From: Pseudidiomarina aestuarii
GTDB taxonomy: Bacteria > Pseudomonadota > Gammaproteobacteria > Enterobacterales > Alteromonadaceae
DNA: 64,000 nt
Assembly: GCF_003987355.1 (NCBI RefSeq)
Contig: NZ_PIPR01000001.1
Location: 1,302,001 to 1,366,000 of the forward strand
Direction: 5' to 3'
Of this stretch, positions 37,849 through 47,930 are shown piece by piece. Each line of letters begins with the position of its first letter. Position 1 is the stretch's first letter. The translations under genes and the position numbers were made by a program. The notes beneath the pieces are model-generated. The model saw only the letters and a list, made by a program, of their open reading frames with translations. It was not told the DNA's origin and ran no database searches.

Positions 37849-40455
37849 TTAAAAGCGATAAACACCACGTGCGTAATAAAATCCTCCATTGACCCCCATC
37901 GGCGACGTTGGTGGATATTGAGAACCAACCAAGCCTGCATATGGGTTCACGTCAGGACGAGCATCAAAGATATTCTTGCCACCGAATGCCACTTCCCAAC
38001 CGTCAGTGAGTTGATACCCTAACTCAAGATCGAATGTAGTTTCTGCTCCAGCGAATATATCGAGACCACCACCTGCGTCGACATGATCCTCATAGTACTC
38101 GCCAAAGTGATTCACTCGAACTAACGATTTCCAATCACCTTTGGTGAAGTCTACCGTGAAAGTTGCTCGATGCGCCGGTAAGTTATCTTCTAACATTTGT
38201 ACCTTTGCGAGGTTAATGTTATCCGGATTAAAATCATCCACGGTCGTGTCAGTCCAGTTATATGCGAGTGAATATTTTGCGCGGCCACCGAATGCATCTT
38301 GACTGTAGTTCGCCACTACATCTACACCTTGGGTGGTGGTATCAAAGTCATTCGTAAAATAGACCACCGAGCTATAACTGGTCGCATCGCGGATCCCTTG
38401 ATCGAGAAGTGCTTGGATATCTTCAGGTGTCAAAGGAATGGCGGAGGTCCGACTTAAGCGATCGGTTACTTCAACGTTGAAGTAGTCAACTGTAAGGTAA
38501 AGACCATTATCAAATTCACCAACCACACCAAAGCTAATCGACCGAGAATCCTCGGGCTCTAGCGGCACAGCACCTTTCAAAGCAGCGATCGGATTTGTCG
38601 GTGGTAACAAAGCCTGATCTTGCAGCTCAGTACCAACAAATGCGGTGGTCACGTTTATGACATTACTTTGACCTACAGTCGGTGCTTTAAAGCCAGTTGA
38701 ATACGCTGCGCGAGCAGCCCAACTCTCGTTCAATTGATAACGTGCAGATAACTTGCCGTTAAATGTTGAGCCAAAATCACTAAAATCCTCATATCGGAAT
38801 GCGACTCCCATCATAAAGTCCGCGCTCAAATATGTCTCGATATCCACATAGCCGGCCCAGTTGCCGCGACTCCATTCACCAGCGGCTTCAGGCTTAATAC
38901 CTGGAAAACCGTTTGACCCGATACCAAACCCTTGTGACGTTCCAGTTCTTGGGTCGAAAGCTAATGAACCGACGGCAAAAGACGCTGGATCTCCTGCTTC
39001 CTGTTTGAAAGTCTCGCGACGGTATTCGATACCTGCGCCGACATTAACCAAATCATAAAACCCATCGACTGAAAATCCTTTGTAAAAATCCGCATTAAAG
39101 TTTTTCTCGAGCTGCGACGCAGAGCCGGGTTCAAATTCCGTCGGACTATTTGGTCCCAAAGAGGGGTTCACGGTGTTTGAAATAAGATACTCGACGCGTG
39201 AATAACCCACACCAATGCTCACATCGTAGTTCCAATCGTTTGCAAAATAGCCCGTTGTTCCAGCGACGAATGATGTGTCAGTAACAATGCCGCCGAAGCG
39301 AGGTGTGAAACCACCCGGGAACATCTCATTAAAAGCAAAACAGTTTGCACCGACGGCAGTGTTATTATTCGCGATGAGCTGATATTCGGGGGAGTTCAAA
39401 ACGTTATTGCCGATTCGTACTTCTGGACACTCAATACCTTGTCCAACACCATCCAAATCGCCAACCAGCAACAAACTCTCGCCTGCATCGTTAGTTCCAC
39501 CATCGTATACTCCGCCGCGATCATGTGGATTCCGATAGTAGAAGCCACCTTCAATTTCGCGCTCGGCATAATTGGCGAACAGGTAGGCTTCTTTATTTCC
39601 GCCCAAATCCAGACCAAAGTTACCGAGTAACTTATAATCGTATTTGATTTCAGGGGTACCCCAAATTTGAGCCGGATTTGCAACGAACGTATTGCCCGCA
39701 GCGATCAGAGCCGCGGCATCATCTCGTTGAACACTTCGACTCGTTGGATCGGCGGTTTTAAACTCGGCACTAAAGTTAGCAAAGCCACGCTCGGATAACG
39801 GCATGCCGACGTTACCAGATACTTGTACAGTATCACCATCGCCCTCAGCAGTGCTGCCATAACGTGCTTCAAATGAACCGCCATCATCAGCATCTTTGAG
39901 GACAAAGTTAATGACCCCTGCGATAGCGTCGGAACCATACTGTGCTGCGGCGCCGTCACGAAGGACTTCGACTTGCTTGAGCGCAGATGCAGGAATAGTT
40001 GAGATATCGGGACCTTGCGCACCGTCCGATAATCCACCTCCAAGAAACGTAATAACCGCACTTCGATGCTTACGTTTTCCGTTAACTAACACTAATGTAT
40101 GGTCGGATGCTAAACCACGCAAGTTCGCCGGTCGCACGAGAGTTGATGCGTCGTTTATCGGTTGGTCGTTGACGTTAAATGAAGGCACGACTGTGCTCAT
40201 CATATTTAGCATGTCCGTCGATCCTTGACGCTCAAACTCCTCGCTACCAATGATATCGAGAGGCACCGCTGAGTCACCAACCGAACGCGGTGCTGAGCGC
40301 GTTCCTACTACTGCAATTCGCTCATCAGGTTTCGCTTCTGCCTCAGCATCTTCTTGCTGTTGCGCAACTGCCAGCGGACTTACAAAAAGACTGGTACTGC
40401 ATAAGACTAGCGCCGTCCGGATGGAGGTAGCTAGCCGATTAGGTTGTTGTTTCAT
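37849..40455 (-). CDS. TonB-dependent receptor (outer membrane)
   Basis: 868 residues. A signal peptide (ends about SPLAVAQQ) is followed by an acidic stretch and a TonB-box-like segment (ERIAVVGTRSAPRSV). The plug domain (about 60-170) shows RGLASDHTLVLVNGKR and the classic VEVLRDGAAAQYGSDAIAGV. The barrel ends in FYYARGVYRF, with a terminal aromatic for BAM insertion. The family includes siderophore, cobalamin and carbohydrate or peptide receptors. No linked regulator, esterase or hydrolase shows which substrate is used. A good GGGAG precedes the start and a terminator follows. Confidence 0.92.
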   Translation of the reverse strand: MKQQPNRLATSIRTALVLCSTSLFVSPLAVAQQQEDAEAEAKPDERIAVVGTRSAPRSVGDSAVPLDIIGSEEFERQGSTDMLNMMSTVVPSFNVNDQPINDASTLVRPANLRGLASDHTLVLVNGKRKHRSAVITFLGGGLSDGAQGPDISTIPASALKQVEVLRDGAAAQYGSDAIAGVINFVLKDADDGGSFEARYGSTAEGDGDTVQVSGNVGMPLSERGFANFSAEFKTADPTSRSVQRDDAAALIAAGNTFVANPAQIWGTPEIKYDYKLLGNFGLDLGGNKEAYLFANYAEREIEGGFYYRNPHDRGGVYDGGTNDAGESLLLVGDLDGVGQGIECPEVRIGNNVLNSPEYQLIANNNTAVGANCFAFNEMFPGGFTPRFGGIVTDTSFVAGTTGYFANDWNYDVSIGVGYSRVEYLISNTVNPSLGPNSPTEFEPGSASQLEKNFNADFYKGFSVDGFYDLVNVGAGIEYRRETFKQEAGDPASFAVGSLAFDPRTGTSQGFGIGSNGFPGIKPEAAGEWSRGNWAGYVDIETYLSADFMMGVAFRYEDFSDFGSTFNGKLSARYQLNESWAARAAYSTGFKAPTVGQSNVINVTTAFVGTELQDQALLPPTNPIAALKGAVPLEPEDSRSISFGVVGEFDNGLYLTVDYFNVEVTDRLSRTSAIPLTPEDIQALLDQGIRDATSYSSVVYFTNDFDTTTQGVDVVANYSQDAFGGRAKYSLAYNWTDTTVDDFNPDNINLAKVQMLEDNLPAHRATFTVDFTKGDWKSLVRVNHFGEYYEDHVDAGGGLDIFAGAETTFDLELGYQLTDGWEVAFGGKNIFDARPDVNPYAGLVGSQYPPTSPMGVNGGFYYARGVYRF

Positions 40456-40599
40456 GACGTTTCTCCCTGGTCACTTTGTTCTTATTGGCTATGAATAAGA
40501 TCATAGCTAATGAACACTTTTACGCCAGATGTTTATGAAAAACAACCGTTAAACGCACAGATTTGACCATTCATCGTAGAAATGATGGGTATGGGACAC

Positions 40600-40633
40600 A
40601 AAAAAGCCGCCCTGACAAAAGCTTCAGGGCGGC
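40600..40633 (-). terminator. Rho-independent terminator after mdh
   Basis: Stem GCCGCCCTGA / TCAGGGCGGC with loop CAAAAGCT, followed by a T run on the minus strand, 31 bp after the mdh stop. The rest of the gap to the receptor start (40456-40599) shows only A/T-rich leader sequence. Confidence 0.85.
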
Positions 40634-40663
40634 CTACTCTTCAAGTCTTTGAATTAAAATATA

Positions 40664-41596
40664 TTAGCTTACGAAATCCAGACCAGTTTGAATGTCGCCT
40701 TTGAGACCGTCAAGCATCGCGGCTTTCGCAGATTGCTCATAGGCGCTTAACTCACCATATGGGAGGATTTCAGCGATGCCGTTTGGACCTAAACGAACCG
40801 GATGTGCGAAGAACAACGCATCAGCACCATCGGTTTCAACGTAAGTGCATTCAACCACACTGTCGTCACCTTGCAATGCTTTCACAAGTGACAGACAGAA
40901 ACGGGCAGCTGCTTGACCCATTGAAAGTGTCGCTGAGCCGCCACCAGCTTTCGCTTCAACCACTTCAGTACCGGCATTTTGAATGCGCTTCGTTAAGGCT
41001 TCAATTTGCTCGTCAGTGAAGCTTAAACCCGTTTGTGACAGCAATGGCAAAATAGTGGTGCCGCTGTGTCCGCCAATCACTGGGACTGTGACTTCAGCTG
41101 GGTTTTTGCCATGAATTTCAGCAACAAAGGTTTCAGCACGAATCACGTCTAAAGTGGTTACGCCGAACAGTTTGTTTTTGTCGTAAACGCCTTTCTTCTC
41201 CAGCACACGCTTAGCAATCGCAACCGTGGTGTTCACTGGGTTGGTGATAATACCGATGCAGGCTTTCGGACAGTTATCCGCAATCGCTTCAATCAAGTTC
41301 GCAACAATACCCGCATTGATGTTGAATAAGTCAGAGCGATCCATACCCGGCTTACGTGGGACACCCGCAGGAATCAACACGATGTCACTACCAACCAGCG
41401 CACTCGCGAGGTCATCTTTCCCATAACCTTTCACGGAAACCGCAGTTGGGATGTGGCTGAGATCAACAGCAACGCCTGGAACAACTGGTGCAACGTCATA
41501 CAACGCTAGGTCAGTACCAGCAGGTAATTGGGTTTTCAAAAGTAATGATAGTGCTTGACCGATACCGCCGGCTGCACCTAAAACTGCAACTTTCAT
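40664..41596 (-). CDS. mdh: Malate dehydrogenase
   Basis: 310 residues. It interconverts malate and oxaloacetate with NAD in the TCA cycle. [20 protein letters not shown] is the NAD-binding fold, [20 protein letters not shown] the substrate loop with its Arg, and [14 protein letters not shown] holds the catalytic His. GGAG precedes ATG 41596; codons to 41608 are in frame but less likely. It is divergent from argR, the arrangement of E. coli. Confidence 0.97.
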   Translation of the reverse strand: MKVAVLGAAGGIGQALSLLLKTQLPAGTDLALYDVAPVVPGVAVDLSHIPTAVSVKGYGKDDLASALVGSDIVLIPAGVPRKPGMDRSDLFNINAGIVANLIEAIADNCPKACIGIITNPVNTTVAIAKRVLEKKGVYDKNKLFGVTTLDVIRAETFVAEIHGKNPAEVTVPVIGGHSGTTILPLLSQTGLSFTDEQIEALTKRIQNAGTEVVEAKAGGGSATLSMGQAAARFCLSLVKALQGDDSVVECTYVETDGADALFFAHPVRLGPNGIAEILPYGELSAYEQSAKAAMLDGLKGDIQTGLDFVS

Positions 41597-41752
41597 CTCA
41601 GACTCCATCCAGTAATGTGGGGAAATTTAGGCCGAAAATACTACTCCAGAACCGCCGAAATTACAACCAAAGCCCGCCACTCTAGGCGTTTCAGTTGAAT
41701 TCCGTTACACTGCTGTGAATCTTAATCTACTCACTATGATTGCGGAGCTACT

Positions 41753-42211
41753 GTGCGTTCAGATGAACTAATTGATGCGTTTAAAGCGCTCTTAAAACAA
41801 GAGCGCTATGGTTCGCAGACCGCTATCGTTGAAGCCCTAAAAGACCGTGGCTTCAGCAATATTAGCCAGTCGAAGGTATCGAGGTTGTTGAGTAAGTACG
41901 GCGCTGTTCGCACCCGTAATGCGCGGCAAGAAATGGTGTACTGCTTACCACCTGAGTTGGGCATTCCATCCACTCGCGCGCCATTGACTCAGCTTGTTTT
42001 AGATATTCAGCACAATGATGTGATGGTGATCATCCGGACGACACCGGGCGCAGCGCAACTGATCGCTCGATTACTCGATTCGGTCGGCAAACAGGAAGGT
42101 GTGCTTGGAACGATTGCCGGCGACGACACTATCTTTATCGCACCGCTCAAAGTTTCGGAAATTGATTTCACACTGCAGAAAGTCAAAGAGTTATTTGAAA
42201 ACGCCGATTAG
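41753..42211 (+). CDS. argR: Arginine repressor ArgR
   Basis: 152 residues. A hexameric repressor that uses arginine as corepressor. The N-terminal winged helix ([31 protein letters not shown]) and the C-terminal arginine-binding region with [13 protein letters not shown] and [13 protein letters not shown] are clear. It starts at GTG with GGAG upstream. Its stop overlaps that of the convergent peroxidase gene by four bases. The mdh-argR gap holds TGAATTCC and TGTGAATCTTAATC, possible weak halves of ARG boxes, but no convincing operator. Confidence 0.95.
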   Translation: MRSDELIDAFKALLKQERYGSQTAIVEALKDRGFSNISQSKVSRLLSKYGAVRTRNARQEMVYCLPPELGIPSTRAPLTQLVLDIQHNDVMVIIRTTPGAAQLIARLLDSVGKQEGVLGTIAGDDTIFIAPLKVSEIDFTLQKVKELFENAD

Positions 42212-43167
42212 CGTTTGCTAGTGCCGAGCTGCTCCAGAAAATCAATCGACGGGGCAAAATAGGAACCGTTGGCGACCGCTTCCACATAATCCAATAATGG
42301 ATCGTAATCGCCATCACTATCGGCTATGTATCGTTGCTTCAACCATTGCACAAGATGCTGTGCGTCACCACTAAAATACATCGCCAATAAACCCTGCTCG
42401 CGCAAATCACCCCACGGCATATTCTGACGGAGCAATAATAAGGGTTGATCCTGAACATCCACCAGTCGCGATTTTTGCGCATGTGTGACCAAACTCAGGA
42501 CTGCTTCACTGATGCGCTCACCAGAAATCTTCTGGCGCCCCATCACATGTTCTTGCATGTCGACACTGAGTTGTTCCCAGCGACGCAAATCATGCCGAAA
42601 TTTCTGCATCAATAAATACGCCCCACCCGCAAAATGTTTATCGTCTTCTGCTTTAATGGTGGCAAATTGGCGTCGGCGCATTCCATGCGGGTTGTCGGGT
42701 GACTCAATAAAGCCCGTTAAATCACGGCCATCCATGAATCGAAACGTGCGTATTTCGTCCAACAACTCGACATCATGCCCGAGCCACTCTAAGAAGGTTC
42801 GGGCAGACTGAAAATTCACATCAAAACGGTCTGACCGAATACAAAGCAACAAGTCAACAGATTCGCGCGGTGCTTGGCGGTCACCGTCCCGTAATTCTGG
42901 GAAGCTTCCCAACTGCGCCGGGCGCTGGGTTGGATACAAGTGGTCCCAATAATCACTACCAATCGCGACAAACACGCTGAGCATCGATTCTGAGAAGCGA
43001 TCATCCAACTCGCTCGCTATACTCGGAATACGCGCAAGCTTACGACGGACTGCATCAACGTCATCCGTCATCACATTCATCAATAATGTTAAGCCGTGTA
43101 GATTAGGCTCTGCGTACACGCCGACTTGGGGTCGTGCCATAGCTTCCTCAATTGCATGAAGTTTCAA
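42208..43167 (-). CDS. DyP-type peroxidase family protein with altered GXXDG motif
   Basis: 319 residues of the dye-decolourising peroxidase family, nearest the YfeX-like type by its length and the C-terminal [15 protein letters not shown]. The probable proximal haem ligand His229 ([12 protein letters not shown]) and distal Arg247 (LLRQNMPWG) are present. The usual catalytic stretch GFxDGTENP reads GFIESPDNP at 152-160, so the catalytic Asp becomes Glu155 and the Gly becomes Ser. Activity may therefore be changed. There is no signal peptide. The gene is convergent with argR and divergent from the DUF885 gene. Confidence 0.82.
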   Translation of the reverse strand: MKLHAIEEAMARPQVGVYAEPNLHGLTLLMNVMTDDVDAVRRKLARIPSIASELDDRFSESMLSVFVAIGSDYWDHLYPTQRPAQLGSFPELRDGDRQAPRESVDLLLCIRSDRFDVNFQSARTFLEWLGHDVELLDEIRTFRFMDGRDLTGFIESPDNPHGMRRRQFATIKAEDDKHFAGGAYLLMQKFRHDLRRWEQLSVDMQEHVMGRQKISGERISEAVLSLVTHAQKSRLVDVQDQPLLLLRQNMPWGDLREQGLLAMYFSGDAQHLVQWLKQRYIADSDGDYDPLLDYVEAVANGSYFAPSIDFLEQLGTSKR

Positions 43168-43245
43168 CTTGCAGCGGTTAGTTTGTCACATACAATGGCC
43201 GCAGTGAATTAGAATTCGAACAAAAAGAATAAGGTAGCATAACCG

Positions 43246-45033
43246 ATGACTCGATTGACCTATACTTCTGTCGCTATCCTCGTGGCACTGGGTTTGAACG
43301 CCTGTGCAACCGCACCGCAGAACACCACGGCCGCTCAAGCTGAGCCGCAAGTAGCGGTACAAACCGCCGACCAAGCATTTACGACTCTTGCCGATAGTAT
43401 TTGGGAACAGATGCAAGCGCAGAGCCGCTCGGCCGGCGCGGATAGTTTGCCAGACATGTCTGCCGAAGCGCTAGCCAATCGTGCTGCCGAGCAAGAAGCC
43501 TGGTTAGCGGAGTTGCAGCAATTCAATGTGGACGCACTATCACGCGCAAATCAAATCAACTGGCGAATGCTCACCTATCGACTGCAGAACAGTGTCGATG
43601 GCTTTCGGTTTAAGGAGCACTACCAACCGCTGAATGCAGAGGGCGGATTTCACAGTAACCTAGGCTTCATGGTCCGCAATAGCTCGTTGCGTTCGCTCGA
43701 AGACTATCAGAATTACCTGTCTCGTTTGGCATCTATTCCACGTTATATGGCACAGCAAACTGAATGGCAGCGCCTAGGTTTAGTAGAGGGATACACACAA
43801 CCTAAAGCGTCAATGGTTGGGTTTGAAGACAGCATCACTGCCTTTATTGCGCAGAGTCCTGAAGATAGCTTGTTCTACGATCCATTCAAACAGCGCCCCA
43901 ATTTTATAGCCGAAGCACAATGGACTGAACTGCAAGCCGAAGCTCGACAAATCATCGATCGCCAAGTGATACCTGCCTATCAGGACTATTTTAACTTTAT
44001 GGTGATGGAGTATTTGCCGAATAGCCGTGACAGCATTGGTGCCTCGGAATTACCTCAGGGTCGTGACTATTATCAAAACCGGATTCGTCATTTCACCACG
44101 CTTGATCTCACACCCGAGGCGATTCATGAACGTGGATTAGCAGAGGTCAAACGGATCCGTGCCGAAATGGATAAAGTGATTGCCGACACCGGATTCGACG
44201 GTAGTTTCGCCGAATTTGTCGAATTCCTGCGCACCGACCCACAATTCTATCCAGAAACGGCTGAAGAATTGTTGAAAGAAGCCGCCTTCATTGCGAAGAA
44301 AGCTGACGGCGTGCTACCGCAATTCTTTAAAACGCTGCCGCGTCAGCCTTATGGCATCGCTCCAGTCCCGGCTGAAATTGCGCCCAAGTACACCACCGGC
44401 CGTTATGCTGGCACCAGCCGTGATGATCGCGCTAGTTTCTATTGGGTGAACACCTATGCCTTGGACCGTCGTCCACTCTATGAAATGGAAGCTCTGACAT
44501 TGCACGAAGCGGTACCAGGGCACCATTTGCAAGGCGCATTAGCCCGTGAAATGGAGGGCGTTCCTAGCTATCGTCAACAAACTTACATTTCAGCGTTCGG
44601 AGAAGGCTGGGGCCTCTATGCCGAATGGCTTGGCTTGGAAGCCGGCTTCTATCAAGACCCATATAGTAACTTCGGTCGCTTAAGCTATGAAATGTGGCGT
44701 GCGGCACGCCTCGTTGTCGACACCGGTATGCATGCCATGGGTTGGACCCGTCAAGAAGCATTGGACTTTATGGCGAGCAACACCGCATTGAGCCTGCACA
44801 ACGTGAAAACGGAAATCGACCGTTACATAACCTGGCCCGGTCAAGCACTGTCGTACAAACTGGGGGAGATGTTGATCCGCGACCTGCGCGCTAAAGCCGA
44901 ACAAGAGCTCGGCACGGCATTCGATCTACGCGAGTTCCACGAAGTAGTTCTGCGCAATGGCAGCATCCCGCTGGATGTACTAGAAGCAGAAATCAACAAC
45001 TGGATAAAAACACAGAAAAACCCAAAAGCGTGA
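43246..45033 (+). CDS. DUF885 family lipoprotein (putative metallopeptidase)
   Basis: 595 residues. The N-terminus has a lipoprotein signal with lipobox LGLNAC (Cys20), so it should be anchored to a membrane on the periplasmic side. The conserved DUF885 motif HEAVPGHH is at about residues 420-427, close to the HExxH zinc site of gluzincin-like peptidases. Downstream SAFGEGWGLYAEWLG supplies a possible third ligand (Glu). The family is abundant in marine gammaproteobacteria and is thought to be peptidases, but I know of no defined substrate. It is convergent with acnB, with a repeat and terminator between. Confidence 0.88.
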   Translation: MTRLTYTSVAILVALGLNACATAPQNTTAAQAEPQVAVQTADQAFTTLADSIWEQMQAQSRSAGADSLPDMSAEALANRAAEQEAWLAELQQFNVDALSRANQINWRMLTYRLQNSVDGFRFKEHYQPLNAEGGFHSNLGFMVRNSSLRSLEDYQNYLSRLASIPRYMAQQTEWQRLGLVEGYTQPKASMVGFEDSITAFIAQSPEDSLFYDPFKQRPNFIAEAQWTELQAEARQIIDRQVIPAYQDYFNFMVMEYLPNSRDSIGASELPQGRDYYQNRIRHFTTLDLTPEAIHERGLAEVKRIRAEMDKVIADTGFDGSFAEFVEFLRTDPQFYPETAEELLKEAAFIAKKADGVLPQFFKTLPRQPYGIAPVPAEIAPKYTTGRYAGTSRDDRASFYWVNTYALDRRPLYEMEALTLHEAVPGHHLQGALAREMEGVPSYRQQTYISAFGEGWGLYAEWLGLEAGFYQDPYSNFGRLSYEMWRAARLVVDTGMHAMGWTRQEALDFMASNTALSLHNVKTEIDRYITWPGQALSYKLGEMLIRDLRAKAEQELGTAFDLREFHEVVLRNGSIPLDVLEAEINNWIKTQKNPKA

Positions 45034-45115
45034 AGAGCGAATAGCTACTGGTTACTAGTTACTAGCAAAGACTCGATCTGTGTTTTCTAGTAACTAATAA
45101 CTAATAGCTAGTAAC
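45024..45115. repeat. Family A heptad palindrome, copy 6
   Basis: Begins AAAAGCG at 45024, overlapping the DUF885 3' end. The left arm is GCTACTGGTTACTAGTTACT, the loop AGCAAAGACTC plus GATCTGTGTTTTC (45075-45087), and the right arm TAGTAACTAATAACTAATAG CTAGTAAC. It fills the convergent gap up to the acnB terminator. Confidence 0.88.
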
Positions 45116-45141
45116 AAAAAAGGGGCCGAAGCCCCTTTTTT
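45115..45141 (-). terminator. Rho-independent terminator after acnB (bidirectional)
   Basis: Stem AAAAAGGGGC / GCCCCTTTTT with loop CGAA, directly after the acnB TAA. With T runs on both strands it can also serve the convergent DUF885 gene. Confidence 0.88.
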
Positions 45142-47728
45142 ATGCGACTTGGATGGTCGGTATGATGTTCGCTTTCGCAGCAGCTTCTGCTTGGCGGAAC
45201 GCATCCATCTGATCGAAGTTCAGGTATTTGTAGACCTCACCTGCCATCGAGTTGATGTCTTGCGCATACTCCATGTACTCCCCTGGCGTTGGGAGTTTAC
45301 CCAAAATGGCGCCAACAGCCGCAAGTTCAGCCGATGTTAGGTATACGTTCGCTCCGTCACCAAGGCGGTTCGGGAAGTTACGAGTTGAAGTCGAGAGCAC
45401 GGTTGCACCGGCTTCAACGCGGGCTTGGTTACCCATGCACAATGAACAACCCGGCATCTCAGTGCGTACGCCATTATTGGCATAGATGTTGTAGTAACCT
45501 TCTTCGCGTAACTGTGCTTCGTCCATTTTGGTCGGTGGAGCAATCCACAGACGGGTATTCAACTCGTCTTGGTTTTTCTCCAACAACTTACCCGCGGCGC
45601 GGAAGTGACCAATGTTTGTCATACATGAACCGATGAATACTTCGTCCACTTTATCGCCCGCAACTTCGCTCAGGAACTTGGCGTCATCAGGGTCATTCGG
45701 ACAACAGACGATGGGCTCTTTAATATCGGCCAAGTCGATCTCAATCACTTGTGAGTATTCAGCGTCAGCATCGGCGCGCATCAAACTTGGATTCTCGAGC
45801 CATTCTTCCATTTTGCGAGCACGACGCTCTAAAGTACGCACATCGCCGTAGCCTTCGTTGATCATCCAACGCAACATGGTAATGTTCGAACGCAGATATT
45901 CTGCGACCGACTCTTCAGACAAGTTAATCGTACAACCCGCTGCTGAGCGCTCTGCTGATGCATCCGACAACTCAAATGCTTGCTCAACGGTCAAATGATC
46001 GAGTCCTTCGATTTCAAGAATACGGCCTGAGAAAATGTTCTTTTTACCGCGTTTTTCAACGGTCAACAGACCTTCTTTGATCGCGAATAATGGAATAGCG
46101 TGGACTAAATCACGTAGCGTAATGCCCGGCTGCATTTCACCTTTGAAACGCACTAACACTGACTCAGGCATATCCAGCGGCATGACACCGGTTGCCGCGG
46201 CAAACGCGACTAAACCAGAACCGGCAGGGAATGAGATACCGAGTGGGAAGCGCGTGTGTGAGTCACCACCCGTGCCCACAGTATCTGGCAACAACATGCG
46301 GTTTAACCAGCTGTGGATGATACCGTCACCTGGGCGCAAGCTCACACCACCACGGTTCATAATGAAATCCGGCAAAGTGTGTTGTGTTTCGATATCAACT
46401 GGCTTCGGATACGCAGCCGTGTGACAGAATGATTGCATGGTCAAATCGGCGCTGAAGCCTAAACACGCCAGATCTTTCAGTTCATCACGTGTCATTGGAC
46501 CCGTGGTGTCTTGTGAACCTACCGTGGTCATTTTTGGTTCGCAATAAGTACCTGGACGAACGCCCGTCATACCACAAGCTTTACCGACCATTTTTTGTGC
46601 CAACGTATAGCCTTTGCCACTGTCCGCCGGTTGCTCTGGCTTCAAGAACAAATCAGATGGTCCTAAGCCCAGTGATTCACGTGCTTTTTCAGTCAAACCA
46701 CGACCGATGATCAAGTTGATACGGCCACCGGCACGCACTTCATCGAGAATCACGCGCGACGCATAATCATATTCAGCAATGACGTCGCCAGCTTCGTTTT
46801 CGATTTTGCCTGCGTATGGATAGATGGTAATCACATCACCCATGTTCATTTTTTCAACGTCTGCTTCAAACACCAGAGCTCCGGCGTCTTTCATAGTGTT
46901 GAAGAAGATCGGTGCGACCTTGCTACCAATACAAATACCGCCTGCGCGCTTGTTCGGCGTGCCTGGCATGTCTTCACCAATGAACCACAGCACTGAGTTG
47001 GTCGCTGATTTACGTGAAGATCCGGTACCCACAACATCACCCACAAAAGCAACTGGATGGCCTTTGACTTTCAGTTCGTCAATTTGCTTCGCGGCGTCAG
47101 TAATGCCTTCGCGTGGCATTTTGTACATGGCTTTCGCATGCAATGGGATGTCAGGACGTGACCATGCATCAGGTGCTGGCGACAAATCATCGGTATTGGT
47201 CTCACCGGTGACTTTGAATACGGTTGCAGTGATTTTTTCAGGGAGCTCATTACGGCCAGTAAACCATTCGGCCTGCGCCCATGACTCCACCACTTCTTTG
47301 GCGATGGCATTGCCAGCATTCATTTTCTCTTCGACATCATGGAATGCGTCAAACATGAGCAGTGTATGCTTGAGTTCTTTCGCAGCTAATGGCGCTAATT
47401 CGGCGTCATCCAACAACTCAACCAAAGTCACAATATTGTAGCCGCCGTGCATGTTGCCCAGCAATTTCACCGCTGCTTCTTTGCTGATCACCGGCGACTG
47501 CGCTTCGCCCTTGACGATAGCCGCTAAAAAGCCTGCTTTGACATAAGCCGCTTCATCAACACCAGGAGGAACACGTTCTGCCAATAACTCGACGAGGAAA
47601 TCTTCTTCGCCTGCAGGAGGATTTTTCAATAGTTCAACTAAATCAGCAACTTGCTCTGCTGTTAATGGTTTTGGCGGAATGCCTTCTGCGGCCCGCTCGT
47701 CAACATGCTTACGATAATCTTGCAGCAC
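45140..47728 (-). CDS. acnB: Aconitate hydratase B
   Basis: 862 residues, length of the AcnB group. It isomerises citrate to isocitrate in the TCA cycle and also acts on 2-methylaconitate. The N-terminal HEAT-like domain (1-160) is specific to AcnB, followed by the swivel domain ([20 protein letters not shown]). The Fe-S cluster region is visible as the C-terminal [15 protein letters not shown], with a further Cys in [16 protein letters not shown]. Its apo-form binds mRNA in E. coli. The upstream gap (47729-47930) holds a repeat element. Confidence 0.97.
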   Translation of the reverse strand: MLQDYRKHVDERAAEGIPPKPLTAEQVADLVELLKNPPAGEEDFLVELLAERVPPGVDEAAYVKAGFLAAIVKGEAQSPVISKEAAVKLLGNMHGGYNIVTLVELLDDAELAPLAAKELKHTLLMFDAFHDVEEKMNAGNAIAKEVVESWAQAEWFTGRNELPEKITATVFKVTGETNTDDLSPAPDAWSRPDIPLHAKAMYKMPREGITDAAKQIDELKVKGHPVAFVGDVVGTGSSRKSATNSVLWFIGEDMPGTPNKRAGGICIGSKVAPIFFNTMKDAGALVFEADVEKMNMGDVITIYPYAGKIENEAGDVIAEYDYASRVILDEVRAGGRINLIIGRGLTEKARESLGLGPSDLFLKPEQPADSGKGYTLAQKMVGKACGMTGVRPGTYCEPKMTTVGSQDTTGPMTRDELKDLACLGFSADLTMQSFCHTAAYPKPVDIETQHTLPDFIMNRGGVSLRPGDGIIHSWLNRMLLPDTVGTGGDSHTRFPLGISFPAGSGLVAFAAATGVMPLDMPESVLVRFKGEMQPGITLRDLVHAIPLFAIKEGLLTVEKRGKKNIFSGRILEIEGLDHLTVEQAFELSDASAERSAAGCTINLSEESVAEYLRSNITMLRWMINEGYGDVRTLERRARKMEEWLENPSLMRADADAEYSQVIEIDLADIKEPIVCCPNDPDDAKFLSEVAGDKVDEVFIGSCMTNIGHFRAAGKLLEKNQDELNTRLWIAPPTKMDEAQLREEGYYNIYANNGVRTEMPGCSLCMGNQARVEAGATVLSTSTRNFPNRLGDGANVYLTSAELAAVGAILGKLPTPGEYMEYAQDINSMAGEVYKYLNFDQMDAFRQAEAAAKANIIPTIQVA

Positions 47729-47844
47729 TGATGTACCCCTTCACTGTTGCGCTGTTAAAAAGTGGCGCAATTATAGGGGTTTTGCGGTGAGAATAAAATT
47801 CATCGGACAATATAAAGCAGAATGTAGCCTATAAACCCTATGAA

Positions 47845-47928
47845 TACGCTATTGGCTATTAGTTACTGGCTGCTAGAAAACACAGATCTGCGCTTTGCGA
47901 GTAGCTAATAGCCAGTAACCAGTAACGT
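47845..47928. repeat. Family A heptad palindrome, copy 7 (reverse orientation)
   Basis: Left arm CGCTATTGGCTATTAGTTAC TGGC, right arm GTAGCTAATAGCCAGTAACC AGTAACG. The loop reads GAAAACACAGATC at 47876-47888, the exact reverse complement of the family 13-mer, so this copy is inverted relative to the others. It lies between the symporter stop and the acnB leader. Confidence 0.88.
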
Positions 47929-47930
47929 GG

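Noticed and set aside
41597..41752. ARG boxes between mdh and argR
   Set aside because: Only scattered TGAAT-like halves are visible, without the spaced palindrome needed for a confident operator.
46824..47441. 205-codon plus-strand ORF inside acnB
   Set aside because: It lies wholly opposite a well-conserved coding sequence and encodes a low-complexity Ser/Pro-rich peptide typical of antisense shadows.
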